64,000 bases of DNA, taken from positions 54,155-118,154 of the forward strand of contig CAVXXW010000005.1 in assembly GCA_963765785.1 (NCBI GenBank), in the 5' to 3' direction. Below, piece by piece: positions 42,128 through 49,774 of the stretch (the first letter of the stretch is position 1; each line of letters begins with the position of its first letter). The notes below the pieces were generated by a model. The model saw only the letters and a program-made list of their open reading frames with translations. It was not told where the DNA came from and ran no database searches. The position numbers and the translations under genes are program-made. Source of the DNA: AC-32 sp963765785. Lineage in GTDB: Bacteria > Actinomycetota > Thermoleophilia > Gaiellales > Gaiellaceae.

Positions 42128-42571
42128 ATGCCCACACGGAAGCAGCGCCGTCGGCGCCAGAAAGAGCTTCGGCACGAGTACGAGTACGTCTACGTCGACG
42201 GCGAAGGCCACGAGGTCGAGGTCGACGAGCAGGACCGCGAGCCGAAGGGCTCCCGGCGCAACGGCACCCGCGCCGACAAGCCGAAGGCCCAGGCGAAGAA
42301 GAACGGCATGCTGTCGCGCCGGACGCGCGAGGTACAGCCGCCTTCGTGGACGCGCGTCGCCAGGCGGGCGCTCATCTTCGGGCCGCTGATCTTCATCGCG
42401 TTCTCCGTGCTGAACAAGAGCCAGTCGGTATTCGGGCGGCTCGCAGTGGCGGCCGTCTACACGGCGTTCTTCATCCCGTTCATGTACCTGATGGACCGGC
42501 AGCTCTACCGCTCGTACCTCCGGCGCACGGGCCAGCAGGGGCCGCGCGCCGCCGGGCGCAAGCGCGGCTAG
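42128..42571 (+). CDS. Basic two-helix membrane protein
   Basis: 147 aa, unknown. The first ~75 residues are highly charged (MPTRKQRRRRQKELRHEYEY; DGEGHEVEVDEQDREPKG), then two helices (ALIFGPLIFIAFSVLN and LAVAAVYTAFFIPFMYLM) and a basic tail. The architecture resembles small actinobacterial membrane proteins that bind cytosolic partners through a charged head. Probably leaderless. Stop TAG interlocks with the converging cupin gene in CTAG. Confidence 0.65.
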   Translation: MPTRKQRRRRQKELRHEYEYVYVDGEGHEVEVDEQDREPKGSRRNGTRADKPKAQAKKNGMLSRRTREVQPPSWTRVARRALIFGPLIFIAFSVLNKSQSVFGRLAVAAVYTAFFIPFMYLMDRQLYRSYLRRTGQQGPRAAGRKRG

Positions 42572-42927
42572 CCGGCCGCGGTCGGCTCGCGGCGATCGTC
42601 GCCGCGGTAGTGCCCCGGGCCCGGCCACGGCGCGAGGAAGAGGAGCAGCCGCGCGCCTTCGGGGCTCGAGACGGCGTGGCGCTCCTCGGGCTCGAAGACG
42701 AACAGCGTCCCCGCCGCGCCCTGCTCGCTATCGCCGCCGGCCTCGACCTCCACGCTGCCGTCGAGGACGAGCACGAAGGCGTGCTCCTTGACCTCGTGCT
42801 CGCCTAGCCGCTGTCCGGGCTCGAGGCCGATCAGGACGGCGCGCGCCGCCGACTCCTCGGGCTGCAGCACGACCGGCGAGCGGCTCCCGCCGGGCGTCTC
42901 GATCTCTCCCAGCTTCCAGCTGCGCAT
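42568..42927 (-). CDS. Cupin-domain protein
   Basis: 119 aa small beta-barrel. Cupin motif 1 is GEHEVKEHAFVLVLDG (with H, E, H positions), motif 2 FEPEERHAVSSPEG. Metal-binding residues are mostly kept, so it may be a dioxygenase-type or sensor cupin; substrate unknown. ATG 42927 chosen because TAGCGT ends 7 nt before it; GTG 42936 is in frame but would sit inside that box. The C-terminal tail (HYRGDDRREP) is polar. Confidence 0.75.
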   Translation of the reverse strand: MRSWKLGEIETPGGSRSPVVLQPEESAARAVLIGLEPGQRLGEHEVKEHAFVLVLDGSVEVEAGGDSEQGAAGTLFVFEPEERHAVSSPEGARLLLFLAPWPGPGHYRGDDRREPTAAG

Positions 42928-42934
42928 CGGCGCC

Positions 42935-42940
42935 ACGCTA
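42935..42940 (-). promoter_or_regulatory. Putative -10 box of the cupin gene
   Basis: Minus-strand TAGCGT ending 7 nt before the ATG at 42927; it decides the start codon. Confidence 0.5.
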
Positions 42941-43027
42941 TCCGACCGGCGGGAGCGCAGCGAATTGCCGGCGGGCGCTGCATCTACGGCCTCCTGCAGC
43001 GGTACCTGGTCCGCGGCTGACGGCGCG

Positions 43028-43033
43028 TAGACT
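43028..43033 (+). promoter_or_regulatory. Putative -10 box of the MBL-fold/hisS/aspS operon
   Basis: TAGACT ends 9 nt before the GTG at 43043. Confidence 0.5.
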
Positions 43034-43042
43034 CACGCTCCC

Positions 43043-43693
43043 GTGAGCACCGCCTCGTCACTCGCAGTCGACCGCTACGAGCTCGGGCCGATCGGCACCA
43101 ACTGCTACGTCGTCCGGGCCTCGCGCGGCGCGGGCGAGGCAGTAGTGATCGACCCGAGCGGGGACGCCGCCGAGCTGCGCCTCGAGCTGGCGCGGATGGG
43201 CGCGACCACCGCCGCGATCCTGGTCACGCACGGGCACTGGGACCACCTGCTCGGTGTCGCCGACCTGGCGGAGGGAACCGGCGCGCCGGTGTACATGGCC
43301 GAGGACGAGCGCGCGCTGCTCGAGAACCTGCCGGACCTCGTCCCGCAAGGCGTGGTCGCCCGCGGCTACACCGCCGACACCTTCCTGCACGGCGGCGAGA
43401 CGCTCGAGCTCGCCGGGATCACCTTCGACACGCTCGAGGTGCCCGGCCACTCGCCCGCGCACCTCGCGTACCACGCCGAAGGCTGCCTCTTCTCAGGTGA
43501 CGTTCTCTTCGCGGGCTCGGTCGGCCGCACCGACCTGCCCGGCGCCGACTGGGAGACCCTCGTCGAGTCGATCCGGATGCTGGGCGAGCGCTTCCCGCCG
43601 GACACCGTCGTCTACTCCGGGCACGGCCCGCCGACCACGCTGGGCGCCGAGCTCGACCGCAACCCGTTCCTCGCCGACCTGCGCGCCTCGTGA
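43043..43693 (+). CDS. MBL-fold metallo-hydrolase (glyoxalase II-like)
   Basis: 216 aa. Zinc motif THGHWDH at 62-68 (H63, H65, D67, H68), then VPGHSPAH, FSGDVLFAGSVGRTDLPG and YSGHGPPTTLG, the full glyoxalase-II-type metal set. In many bacteria such a gene stands just before hisS, as here, where the stop overlaps the hisS GTG. Thioesterase or persulfide-type substrates are possible; not resolvable from sequence. Confidence 0.88.
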   Translation: MSTASSLAVDRYELGPIGTNCYVVRASRGAGEAVVIDPSGDAAELRLELARMGATTAAILVTHGHWDHLLGVADLAEGTGAPVYMAEDERALLENLPDLVPQGVVARGYTADTFLHGGETLELAGITFDTLEVPGHSPAHLAYHAEGCLFSGDVLFAGSVGRTDLPGADWETLVESIRMLGERFPPDTVVYSGHGPPTTLGAELDRNPFLADLRAS

Positions 43694-44925
43694 CGACGTT
43701 CGAGGCGCCCCGCGGCACACACGACATCCTCCCGTCCGAGCAGCCGCTCTGGCGGCTCGTCACCGGCGAGGCGGAACGGCTGTGCTCGCTCTACGGCTAC
43801 CGGCCGATCCAGACGCCCGGCTTCGAGGACACGGGCGTCTTCGAGCGCACGTCCGGCCAGGGCTCGGACGTCGTGCACAAGGAGATGTACACGTTCACCG
43901 ACCGCGGCGACCGCTCGCTCACCCTGCGCCCGGAGGGCACCGCGCCGATCGCGCGCGCGTACCTCGAGCACGGGATGTACCGCGAGGCGCAGCCGGTCAA
44001 GCTCTACACGATCGCGACCATGTACCGGTACGCGGCGCCTCAGCGCGGCCGCTACCGCGAGCACTGGCAGCTCTCCGTAGAGGCGATCGGCTCGGCCGAC
44101 CCGGCGATCGACGCCGAGATCATCCAGCTCTACGACGAGCTGCTCGCGCGCCTCGGCGTCACGAACTACAAGCTGCTGCTGAACTCGATCGGCGACGAGA
44201 ACTGCCGGCCTGCATACCTCGAGCAGCTGACGGCCTGGCTCGACGAGCACGACGACATGCTCGACGAGGAGGCGCGGCAGAAGCGCGCGACGAGCCCGCT
44301 GCGCGTCTTCGACGTGAAGAACGAGCACGTCCAGGAGGCGCTCGCCGACGCGCCGAAGATCGGCGACGCCCTCTGCGAGGAGTGCCGGGAGCACTTCGAG
44401 GCCGTGCAGGCGCACCTCGAGAACTACGGCGTCGAGTTCGAGCTCGTGCCGACGCTCGTGCGCGGGCTCGACTACTACACGCGCACGGCGTTCGAGTTCG
44501 TCGACGACGCGATCGGCGCGCAGAGCTCGATCTGCGGCGGCGGCCGCTACGACGGCCTCGTCGAGCAGCTCGGCGGCAAGCCGACGCCCGGGATCGGCTT
44601 CGGCGCGGGGATCGAGCGGCTGCTGCTCTCACTCGACGCCGGGGGGGTGCAGGCCGATCCTGAAGAGATCGACGTCTTCGTCGCGCTGCAGGAGTCGGGC
44701 GACAAGCCGCGGGTGCTGCCGCTCGTCCAGGAGCTGCGCCGCCGAGGCCTGCGCGCGGACGTGGACTACGCCGGCCGCTCGCTCAAGGGCCAGCTCACGC
44801 AGGCCGGCCGTCTCGGCGCGAAGGCGATCGTCGAGTGGGGCCCCGAGCGGTCGAAGGTCCGGCGGCAGGGGCAGCGCGACGAGGAGGTTCCGACGGCCGA
44901 GCTCGCGGAGAGGCTGCGCTCGTGA
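43690..44925 (+). CDS. hisS: Histidyl-tRNA synthetase
   Basis: Class II synthetase, 411 aa. N-terminal FEAPRGTHDILPSE, motif 2 with TLRPEGTAPIARAYLEHGM, the HisRS-specific LVRGLDYYTRTAFEF, and motif 3 in TPGIGFGAGIERL. The C-terminal anticodon domain is complete. GTG start in the upstream stop; its own stop overlaps the aspS GTG. The hisS-aspS order is conserved from Firmicutes to Actinomycetota. Confidence 0.96.
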   Translation: MTTFEAPRGTHDILPSEQPLWRLVTGEAERLCSLYGYRPIQTPGFEDTGVFERTSGQGSDVVHKEMYTFTDRGDRSLTLRPEGTAPIARAYLEHGMYREAQPVKLYTIATMYRYAAPQRGRYREHWQLSVEAIGSADPAIDAEIIQLYDELLARLGVTNYKLLLNSIGDENCRPAYLEQLTAWLDEHDDMLDEEARQKRATSPLRVFDVKNEHVQEALADAPKIGDALCEECREHFEAVQAHLENYGVEFELVPTLVRGLDYYTRTAFEFVDDAIGAQSSICGGGRYDGLVEQLGGKPTPGIGFGAGIERLLLSLDAGGVQADPEEIDVFVALQESGDKPRVLPLVQELRRRGLRADVDYAGRSLKGQLTQAGRLGAKAIVEWGPERSKVRRQGQRDEEVPTAELAERLRS

Positions 44926-46661
44926 GATGGCGCGACCTTCCGGCAGGACAGCTGCGGCCCGAGCACGTCGGGCAGCGGCTCGCGCTGGCCGGCTGGGCTG
45001 CGAGGCGTCGCGATCACGGCGGCCTGGTCTTCATCGACCTCCGCGACGAGAGCGGCCTCGCGCAGCTCGTGATCAACCCCGAGCGCGCGCCCGACGCGGC
45101 CAAGGTCGCGCACGAGGTGCGCAACGAGTTCGTCGTCCGCGCCGAGGGCGAGGTTGCCGCGCGCGCGCCGGAGGCGGTCAACCCGAACCTGCCGACCGGC
45201 GCGGTCGAGCTGCAGGTCGACGAGCTCGAGATCGTCTCGCGCTCCGAGCCGCTGCCGTTCCAGCTCGACGAGGAGAACGTCGACGAGACGCTGCGCATCC
45301 GCTACCGCTGGCTCGATCTGCGCCGCGACAAGATGCAGCACAACATTCGCACGCGGGCGCGCGTGGTCTCGATCATCCGCTCGGAGATGGAGTCGGCAAG
45401 GTTTGTCGACATCGAGACGCCGATCATGGCCAAGCAGACCCCGGAGGGAGCGCGCGACTTCGTCGTGCCGACGCGGCTCCAGCCGGGCAAGTTCTTCGCG
45501 CTGCCGCAGTCGCCGCAGACCTACAAGCAGCTGCTCGTCATCTCCGGCTTCGAGCGGTACTACCAGATCGCCCGCTGCTTCCGGGACGAGGATCTCCGCG
45601 CCGACCGGCTCCAGGAGCTGACGCAGCTCGACGTCGAGCTGGCGTTCCCGGACCGCGAGGAGCTGTTCGCCCTGATGGAGCGGACGATGGAGCACGTCTG
45701 GCGCGAGTGCGTCGGCGCCGAGGTCGAGGCGCCCTTCCAGCGGATGACGTGGGACGAGGCGCAGCTCCGCTTCGGCTCCGACAAGCCCGACCTGCGGTTC
45801 GGCCTCGAGATCCACGACGCGACAGAGATCACCCGCGGCTCCGAGTTCGGCGTCTTCGCGAACGCGCCCGCGGTGCGCTTCCTGCGGGTGCCGCAGGAGC
45901 TCTCGCGCGCGGAGCTCGAGCGGCTCGAGGCGTTCGCCAAGGAATGGGGCGCGAAGGGCCTCGCCTACCTGGTGTACGACGAGGAGGGCGAGGTGCGCTC
46001 GCCGATCACGAAGTTCCTCTCGGAGGGTGAGCTCGAGGCCTTCCGCGCGGAGCCGGCGACGACGGTCCTCTTCGGGGCCGACAAGCCGGAGATGGTCGCG
46101 CGCGTCCTGGGCGCGCTGCGGCTACAGCTCGGCCGCGAGCTCGACCTGATCGACCGCCAGGCGTGGCGGTTCCTCTGGGTGACCGACTTCCCGCTCCTGG
46201 AATGGGACGAGGACGAGCAGCGCTGGACGGCGGTCCATCATCCCTTCACGCGGCCGACGGACGAGACGGCCGCCCTGATCGACACCGATCCCGGCGCCGC
46301 GCGCGCGGTCGCCTACGACCTGGTCGTCAACGGCATCGAGATCGCCGGGGGCTCGTTCCGAATCCACGAGCCCGAGCTGCAACGCAAGGTGTTCGACAAG
46401 CTCGAGATCACGCCGGAGCAGCAGCGCGAGAAGTTCGGCTTCCTGCTCGACGCGCTCGCGCTGGGCGCGCCGCCGCACGGCGGGATCGCGTCGGGCATCG
46501 ACCGCCTCTCGATGGCGCTGCTCGACGAGCCGTACATCCGGGACACCGTCGCGTTCCCGAAGAACCAGGCCGGCGTCGACCCGATGACCGGCGCGCCGAC
46601 GCCGCTCCCGCAGGAAATCCTGCGCGAGCTCGGAATTGAGGTCTTGCCTCAACCCGAGTGA
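44922..46661 (+). CDS. aspS: Aspartyl-tRNA synthetase (bacterial type)
   Basis: Class II synthetase with OB-fold anticodon domain and the bacterial GAD insertion. 579 aa. Landmarks: VGQRLALAGWAARRRDHGGLVFIDLRD, RYRWLDLRR, PQSPQTYKQLLVISGFERYYQIARCFRDED (motif 2), and GIASGIDRLSM (motif 3). GTG 44922 overlaps the hisS stop and gives the expected N-terminus. Whether it also charges tRNA-Asn cannot be decided from the visible motifs. Confidence 0.96.
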   Translation: MRWRDLPAGQLRPEHVGQRLALAGWAARRRDHGGLVFIDLRDESGLAQLVINPERAPDAAKVAHEVRNEFVVRAEGEVAARAPEAVNPNLPTGAVELQVDELEIVSRSEPLPFQLDEENVDETLRIRYRWLDLRRDKMQHNIRTRARVVSIIRSEMESARFVDIETPIMAKQTPEGARDFVVPTRLQPGKFFALPQSPQTYKQLLVISGFERYYQIARCFRDEDLRADRLQELTQLDVELAFPDREELFALMERTMEHVWRECVGAEVEAPFQRMTWDEAQLRFGSDKPDLRFGLEIHDATEITRGSEFGVFANAPAVRFLRVPQELSRAELERLEAFAKEWGAKGLAYLVYDEEGEVRSPITKFLSEGELEAFRAEPATTVLFGADKPEMVARVLGALRLQLGRELDLIDRQAWRFLWVTDFPLLEWDEDEQRWTAVHHPFTRPTDETAALIDTDPGAARAVAYDLVVNGIEIAGGSFRIHEPELQRKVFDKLEITPEQQREKFGFLLDALALGAPPHGGIASGIDRLSMALLDEPYIRDTVAFPKNQAGVDPMTGAPTPLPQEILRELGIEVLPQPE

Positions 46662-46687
46662 CGGTGGGCCGATCCAGCCGTCATACT
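46659..46687 (+). promoter_or_regulatory. Putative promoter of the coiled-coil gene
   Basis: TGACGG (46659-46664), 17-bp spacer, CATACT (46682-46687), followed by a short leader with AGGAGGCGAGG before the ATG. Confidence 0.45.
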
Positions 46688-46727
46688 GGTTCGCAGGCTG
46701 AGGTCGAGCAGGAGGCGAGGTAGCGAG

Positions 46728-47534
46728 ATGGCATCCGAAGGTCAAGAGAGGGCGCAGGCCGCCTCGCTGACGTCGCTGCCGCGGGTCGAGGACCTGCCGA
46801 GCGCGGCCGACGGCTACGACCGCGAGAAGGTGCGCGAGGCCTTCGAGGCCTTCCGCCGCCACACGACGCAGCTGCAGGTCCAGCTGCGCGTGCTCCAGGC
46901 CGCCGGGAAGGGGAGCGCCGAGCCGACCGGGCACGCCGTCCGGATGGACGCGCTGCACATGATCCGTGCCGCCGCCGAGATGGCCGACACGATCGAGCGC
47001 GACGCGCAGACCGCCTCGGCAGCGCAGCTGCGCCGCACCGAGGAAGAGGTGGCGAGGCGGCAGCGCGACCTGCAGGACCGCTCGGGCGAAGTCGACCGGT
47101 ACCGGCAGGAGAGCGAGCGCCAGCGCGCGGAGATGCTGAACGCGGCGAAGGCCGAGTCGCGGCAGACGCTGCAGGAGGCGCAGCAGCAGGCCGCGCAGGA
47201 GGTCTCGGAGGCCGAGTCGCGGGCGGCACGGCTGCTCGAGCAGGCGCGGCACCAGGCGACGGAGCTCACGAACGCGACGCGCGCGGAGGTCGAGCAGACG
47301 CTCGAGTGGGCCCGCGGGCAGGCCGGCGCGGTCATCCATCGCGCGCAGGAAGGCGCGGAGCAGCTGCTCGGGGCCGCGGGCCTCGGCGACGAGGCGATCG
47401 GCCGCGTCGCGCAGTCGATCGTCAATGCAGCCCAGGCCGCCGCCGAGGCGAGCCGCGGGGGCCCACCCCCGGTCGGTCCCGCGTCGTCGCAGCTGCGCGA
47501 ACTCGGCGCCAACCGAAGGATCCAGCGAGCCTGA
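46728..47534 (+). CDS. Coiled-coil protein (DivIVA/V-ATPase-E-like), C-terminus probably frameshifted
   Basis: 268 aa. A DivIVA-like opening (VEDLPSAADGYDREKVREAFEAFRR) precedes a long coiled coil (about 95-220) very rich in Ala, Gln, Glu and Arg. Strong ribosome site AGGAGGCGAGG. The frame ends at TGA 47532-47534, but the +1 frame from about 47518 continues as an acidic Pro/Glu tail (SSEPEAEAAPEEPPHSPP...QSEDDEAS) to TAG 47631, the kind of tail carried by its two downstream neighbours. One extra base near 47514-47519 would explain this. Likely role: envelope or polar growth scaffold (inference). Confidence 0.75.
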   Translation: MASEGQERAQAASLTSLPRVEDLPSAADGYDREKVREAFEAFRRHTTQLQVQLRVLQAAGKGSAEPTGHAVRMDALHMIRAAAEMADTIERDAQTASAAQLRRTEEEVARRQRDLQDRSGEVDRYRQESERQRAEMLNAAKAESRQTLQEAQQQAAQEVSEAESRAARLLEQARHQATELTNATRAEVEQTLEWARGQAGAVIHRAQEGAEQLLGAAGLGDEAIGRVAQSIVNAAQAAAEASRGGPPPVGPASSQLRELGANRRIQRA

Positions 47535-47628
47535 GGCAGAGGCAGCGCCCGAGGAACCGCCGCACTCGCCGCCCGTCTCGCCCGGCCCGTCGCCGCCGGC
47601 TCCGCAGAGCGAAGACGACGAAGCCAGC

Positions 47629-47634
47629 TAGGCT
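47629..47634 (+). promoter_or_regulatory. Putative -10 box of the Pro/Glu-rich membrane protein gene
   Basis: TAGGCT ends 6 nt before the GTG at 47641; its TAG is also the stop of the +1 frame running out of the coiled-coil gene. Confidence 0.5.
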
Positions 47635-47640
47635 CGGGTC

Positions 47641-48258
47641 GTGCTCCCGGGCCGGCTCGGTCTTCGCTTCGCGCTCGAGGCGCTCTTTCTCGTGCTGCTC
47701 GCCGTCGGGGCGGGCCTCGCCGACCTGCGCCCGCTGTACATCGTCCTGGTCATGGCGGTGGCGTGGATCCTCGTCGCGCTCGTCGAGTTCACGGCCGAGC
47801 GCATCTCGCGTGCGCCGCTCTCGTACCTGCTCCCGCCGCAAGCCGAGCCCGTCGAGGACGCCGACGAGCCGTCCTGGCCGATGCCCGAGGAGCGGACCGT
47901 CGTCGCGCCGCCCCAGCAGCGCCTGCCCGAGCCCGAGCCCGAGCTCGAGCGCGAGCCGCAACCGGAGCCCGAGCCGGAACCGCCACAGGAGCCGGAGCCG
48001 GAGGTCGAGCCGGTCGCCGAAGAGCCGTTCGAGCCGGACGAACCGGTCGAGCCGTATGAGACGATGGAGGAACCGCGCCGACGCCGGTTCGGCTTCCGGC
48101 GGCGCAGCGAGCGCGGCGACGACGAGGAGCCGCCGCCACCGCCGCGCCACGTGAAGCTGCTGCCTCGCCGTACCGCTCCCGAGGAGAGCCCGGTGTCGCA
48201 GGAGATCGCCGACCTCTTCGACCGGCCCGACGAGGAGCCCGAGGAGCGGAGCGGGTGA
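47641..48258 (+). CDS. Two-helix membrane protein with long Pro/Glu-rich cytoplasmic tail
   Basis: 205 aa, unknown. Two helices at the N-terminus (FALEALFLVLLAVGAGLADL and LYIVLVMAVAWILVALVEFTAE), then about 60 residues of Glu-Pro repeats, an Arg-rich patch (RRRRFGFRRRSERG) and an acidic end (EIADLFDRPDEEPEERSG). Such tails are typical of disordered actinobacterial envelope proteins. GTG start with a -10 box 6 nt upstream. Stop overlaps the next GTG. Confidence 0.7.
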   Translation: MLPGRLGLRFALEALFLVLLAVGAGLADLRPLYIVLVMAVAWILVALVEFTAERISRAPLSYLLPPQAEPVEDADEPSWPMPEERTVVAPPQQRLPEPEPELEREPQPEPEPEPPQEPEPEVEPVAEEPFEPDEPVEPYETMEEPRRRRFGFRRRSERGDDEEPPPPPRHVKLLPRRTAPEESPVSQEIADLFDRPDEEPEERSG

Positions 48259-48719
48259 GCAGCTCGCGCACGCCGATCCGGTTCCTGCTCGATTCAGTCA
48301 CCTTGCGCCGCCGTGGGCGCGCCGAAGAGCCGCCCGAGGAGGCGCCGGAACCCGTCCCCGAGCCCGCGGCCGCCCCCGGGGTTGTCGTCGAGCCGGAGCC
48401 GGAGCCCGCGCCCGCGCTCGCCCTGGCACCACCACCGCCTCCCGAGTCTGTGCCTGAGCCCGACCCCGTGCCCGACTCCGAACCGGTCGCGGCCGTCGTC
48501 CCGCTCGCCCTCCGCGACGCGACGCCCCGCGCCTGGAACCTCTGGGAGCTCGAGCGCCTCGCCAGGCAGCTGAACGGCGACCCGGCGGCCTCGGAAGAGC
48601 GGACGCTGCTCCTGCTGCACCTGCGGCAGTTCGCCGACCCCTCGGGCGATCTGCCGGTCGAGTTCGACCCGCTCGTGCGCGACGCGTTCGGACCGGATCT
48701 GGCGGCGCTCGCGAGATGA
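48255..48719 (+). CDS. Pro/Glu-rich protein with small C-terminal helical domain
   Basis: 154 aa, no recognised family. The middle is a Pro/Glu/Ala repeat; the last ~70 residues (PRAWNLWELERLARQLNGD to DLAALAR) look like a folded helical domain. No signal peptide or transmembrane segment. Coupled to both neighbours by 4-bp overlaps (GTGA before, ATGA after), so it probably works with the membrane protein upstream and the RlpA-like protein downstream. Confidence 0.65.
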   Translation: MSSSRTPIRFLLDSVTLRRRGRAEEPPEEAPEPVPEPAAAPGVVVEPEPEPAPALALAPPPPPESVPEPDPVPDSEPVAAVVPLALRDATPRAWNLWELERLARQLNGDPAASEERTLLLLHLRQFADPSGDLPVEFDPLVRDAFGPDLAALAR

Positions 48720-49132
48720 ACGCGGCCTTGGCCCAGCGGCAGGTCGCGCTCGCCGGCGTCGCGCTCCTCGCAGCCGTCGTCGCGCTCGCGCTGACCGCGC
48801 GCGACAAGAGCCAGGCGGTGACGGGCCTGCCGCAGCCGGTCCCGGTCGCCGGCGGTTGGTACACGGCGCTCGCCGGCGCCGAGCAGCCGCGCTACGGCAG
48901 GCGCACGCGCTGCGGGTACGTCCTGCGGCCGAACATCGAGGGGATCACCGACTCCGTGCTCCCGTGCGGGATCCTCGTCTACGTCGCGTACAAGAACGGG
49001 CCGCACATCCTCACGCGCGTGATCGACCGCCGGCCCGTCCTGCCGGGCCGGAAGTTCGACCTGACGCCGAAGCTCGCGGAAGAGCTCGGCGTGGACGGCG
49101 TCCAGCGAATCCGCTGGGTGTTCGCGCGCTGA
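48716..49132 (+). CDS. RlpA-like double-psi beta-barrel protein, membrane-anchored
   Basis: 138 aa. An N-terminal helix (VALAGVALLAAVVALALTA) acts as anchor or signal, followed by a double-psi beta-barrel: GGWYTALAG, CGYVL, LPCGILVYVAYKNG, and VIDRRPVLPGRKFDLTPKLAEELGVDG. The DPBB acid in VIDRRP and the two cysteines match RlpA/expansin domains, which act on or bind peptidoglycan. ATG overlaps the previous stop. Its position with two disordered proteins and a coiled-coil protein suggests an envelope module. Confidence 0.75.
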   Translation: MNAALAQRQVALAGVALLAAVVALALTARDKSQAVTGLPQPVPVAGGWYTALAGAEQPRYGRRTRCGYVLRPNIEGITDSVLPCGILVYVAYKNGPHILTRVIDRRPVLPGRKFDLTPKLAEELGVDGVQRIRWVFAR

Positions 49133-49140
49133 CCCGTCGC

Positions 49141-49146
49141 TACAAT
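49141..49146 (+). promoter_or_regulatory. -10 box of the 6S RNA gene
   Basis: TACAAT, with transcription expected at about 49153, which is the base of the RNA's closing stem. The -35 region is weak. Confidence 0.6.
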
Positions 49147-49152
49147 GCGACC

Positions 49153-49310
49153 ACTCGAGCCTGTGCGTGCTCGGGGCCTCCCTGTAGAACCAACACCGAG
49201 TGAGAGGGAGCTGTCGTTCGACTGCGGCGAGAGCCAAGGAAGACGCGGCACCCACCTGGCTTGTCCAGGTTCACAACGGGCCTCGAGATACCGGCAGGCT
49301 GGAGCCAGGC
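49153..49310 (+). ncRNA. ssrS: 6S RNA
   Basis: About 160 nt between two coding regions. Ends pair as a closing stem (GCCTG 49159-49163 with CAGGC 49295-49299, flanked by CTC/GAG). Inside, GCCTCCCTGTAGAACC...GAGAGGGAGC forms the large central bubble arm and CACCTGGCTTGTCCAGGTTCACAACGGG is close to the conserved apical region of 6S RNAs (in E. coli CACCTTGAACCAAGGGTTCA). A -10 box lies in front, a terminator behind. The gene lies between hisS-aspS and mnmA-alaS, the place 6S holds in Bacillus. It binds RNA polymerase with the housekeeping sigma. Confidence 0.72.
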
Positions 49311-49337
49311 GGGGGAGTCGCAAGGCTCCCCCGTTTG
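49311..49337 (+). terminator. Rho-independent terminator of 6S RNA
   Basis: GGGGGAG (49311-49317), 8-nt loop, CTCCCCC (49326-49332), then GTTTGCTT. Confidence 0.85.
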
Positions 49338-49356
49338 CTTCCGCAGGAGGTGTCGG

Positions 49357-49764
49357 ATGACCGAGATCACGAGCCGAGCGGCGGTGCGCGTGGCGCGCCC
49401 CTCGCGGGGCCTCGAGGCAGCGGCCGCGTTCTACCGAGACGCCGTCGGCCTGCCGGTGCTCGGGTCGTTCGACGACCACGACGGCTTCAGCGGCCTGATC
49501 CTCGGCATCCCGGACGCCTCGCGGCAGCTCGAGCTTGTCGCAGCGCCGGACTCCGCCCCCGCGCCCACCACGGAGGACCAGCTCGTGCTCTACCTGGGCT
49601 CGTCCGAGCGCGTCGATGACACGGCAGCGCGGATCCGTGCGGCGGGCCACGAGCCGCAGATCTCGCCGAACCCGTACTGGGCGAACGTCGGTGCCGTCTG
49701 CTTCGTCGACCCCGACGGCTACTGGCTCGTCCTGTCTCCCCAGTCCTGGACCGACGACCGCTAG
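49357..49764 (+). CDS. VOC (glyoxalase/bleomycin-resistance) family protein
   Basis: 135 aa, one VOC domain of two beta-alpha-beta repeats: ARPSRGLEAAAAFYRDAVGLPVLGSF opens the first, VGAVCFVDPDGYWLVLSP closes the second. Metal-binding positions are partly kept; the substrate is unknown. ATG 49357 is decided by AGGAGGT seven nt upstream, right after the 6S terminator. Stop TAG is the start of the mnmA -10 box. Confidence 0.82.
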   Translation: MTEITSRAAVRVARPSRGLEAAAAFYRDAVGLPVLGSFDDHDGFSGLILGIPDASRQLELVAAPDSAPAPTTEDQLVLYLGSSERVDDTAARIRAAGHEPQISPNPYWANVGAVCFVDPDGYWLVLSPQSWTDDR

Positions 49765-49767
49765 CCT
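49762..49767 (+). promoter_or_regulatory. Putative -10 box of mnmA, overlapping a stop codon
   Basis: TAGCCT begins with the VOC gene's stop and ends 7 nt before the mnmA ATG. Confidence 0.5.
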
Positions 49768-49774
49768 GGGCCGC

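Noticed and set aside
47940..48060. Glu-Pro repeat as a DNA satellite
   Set aside because: The period follows codons of a disordered protein tail and is not exact at the DNA level.
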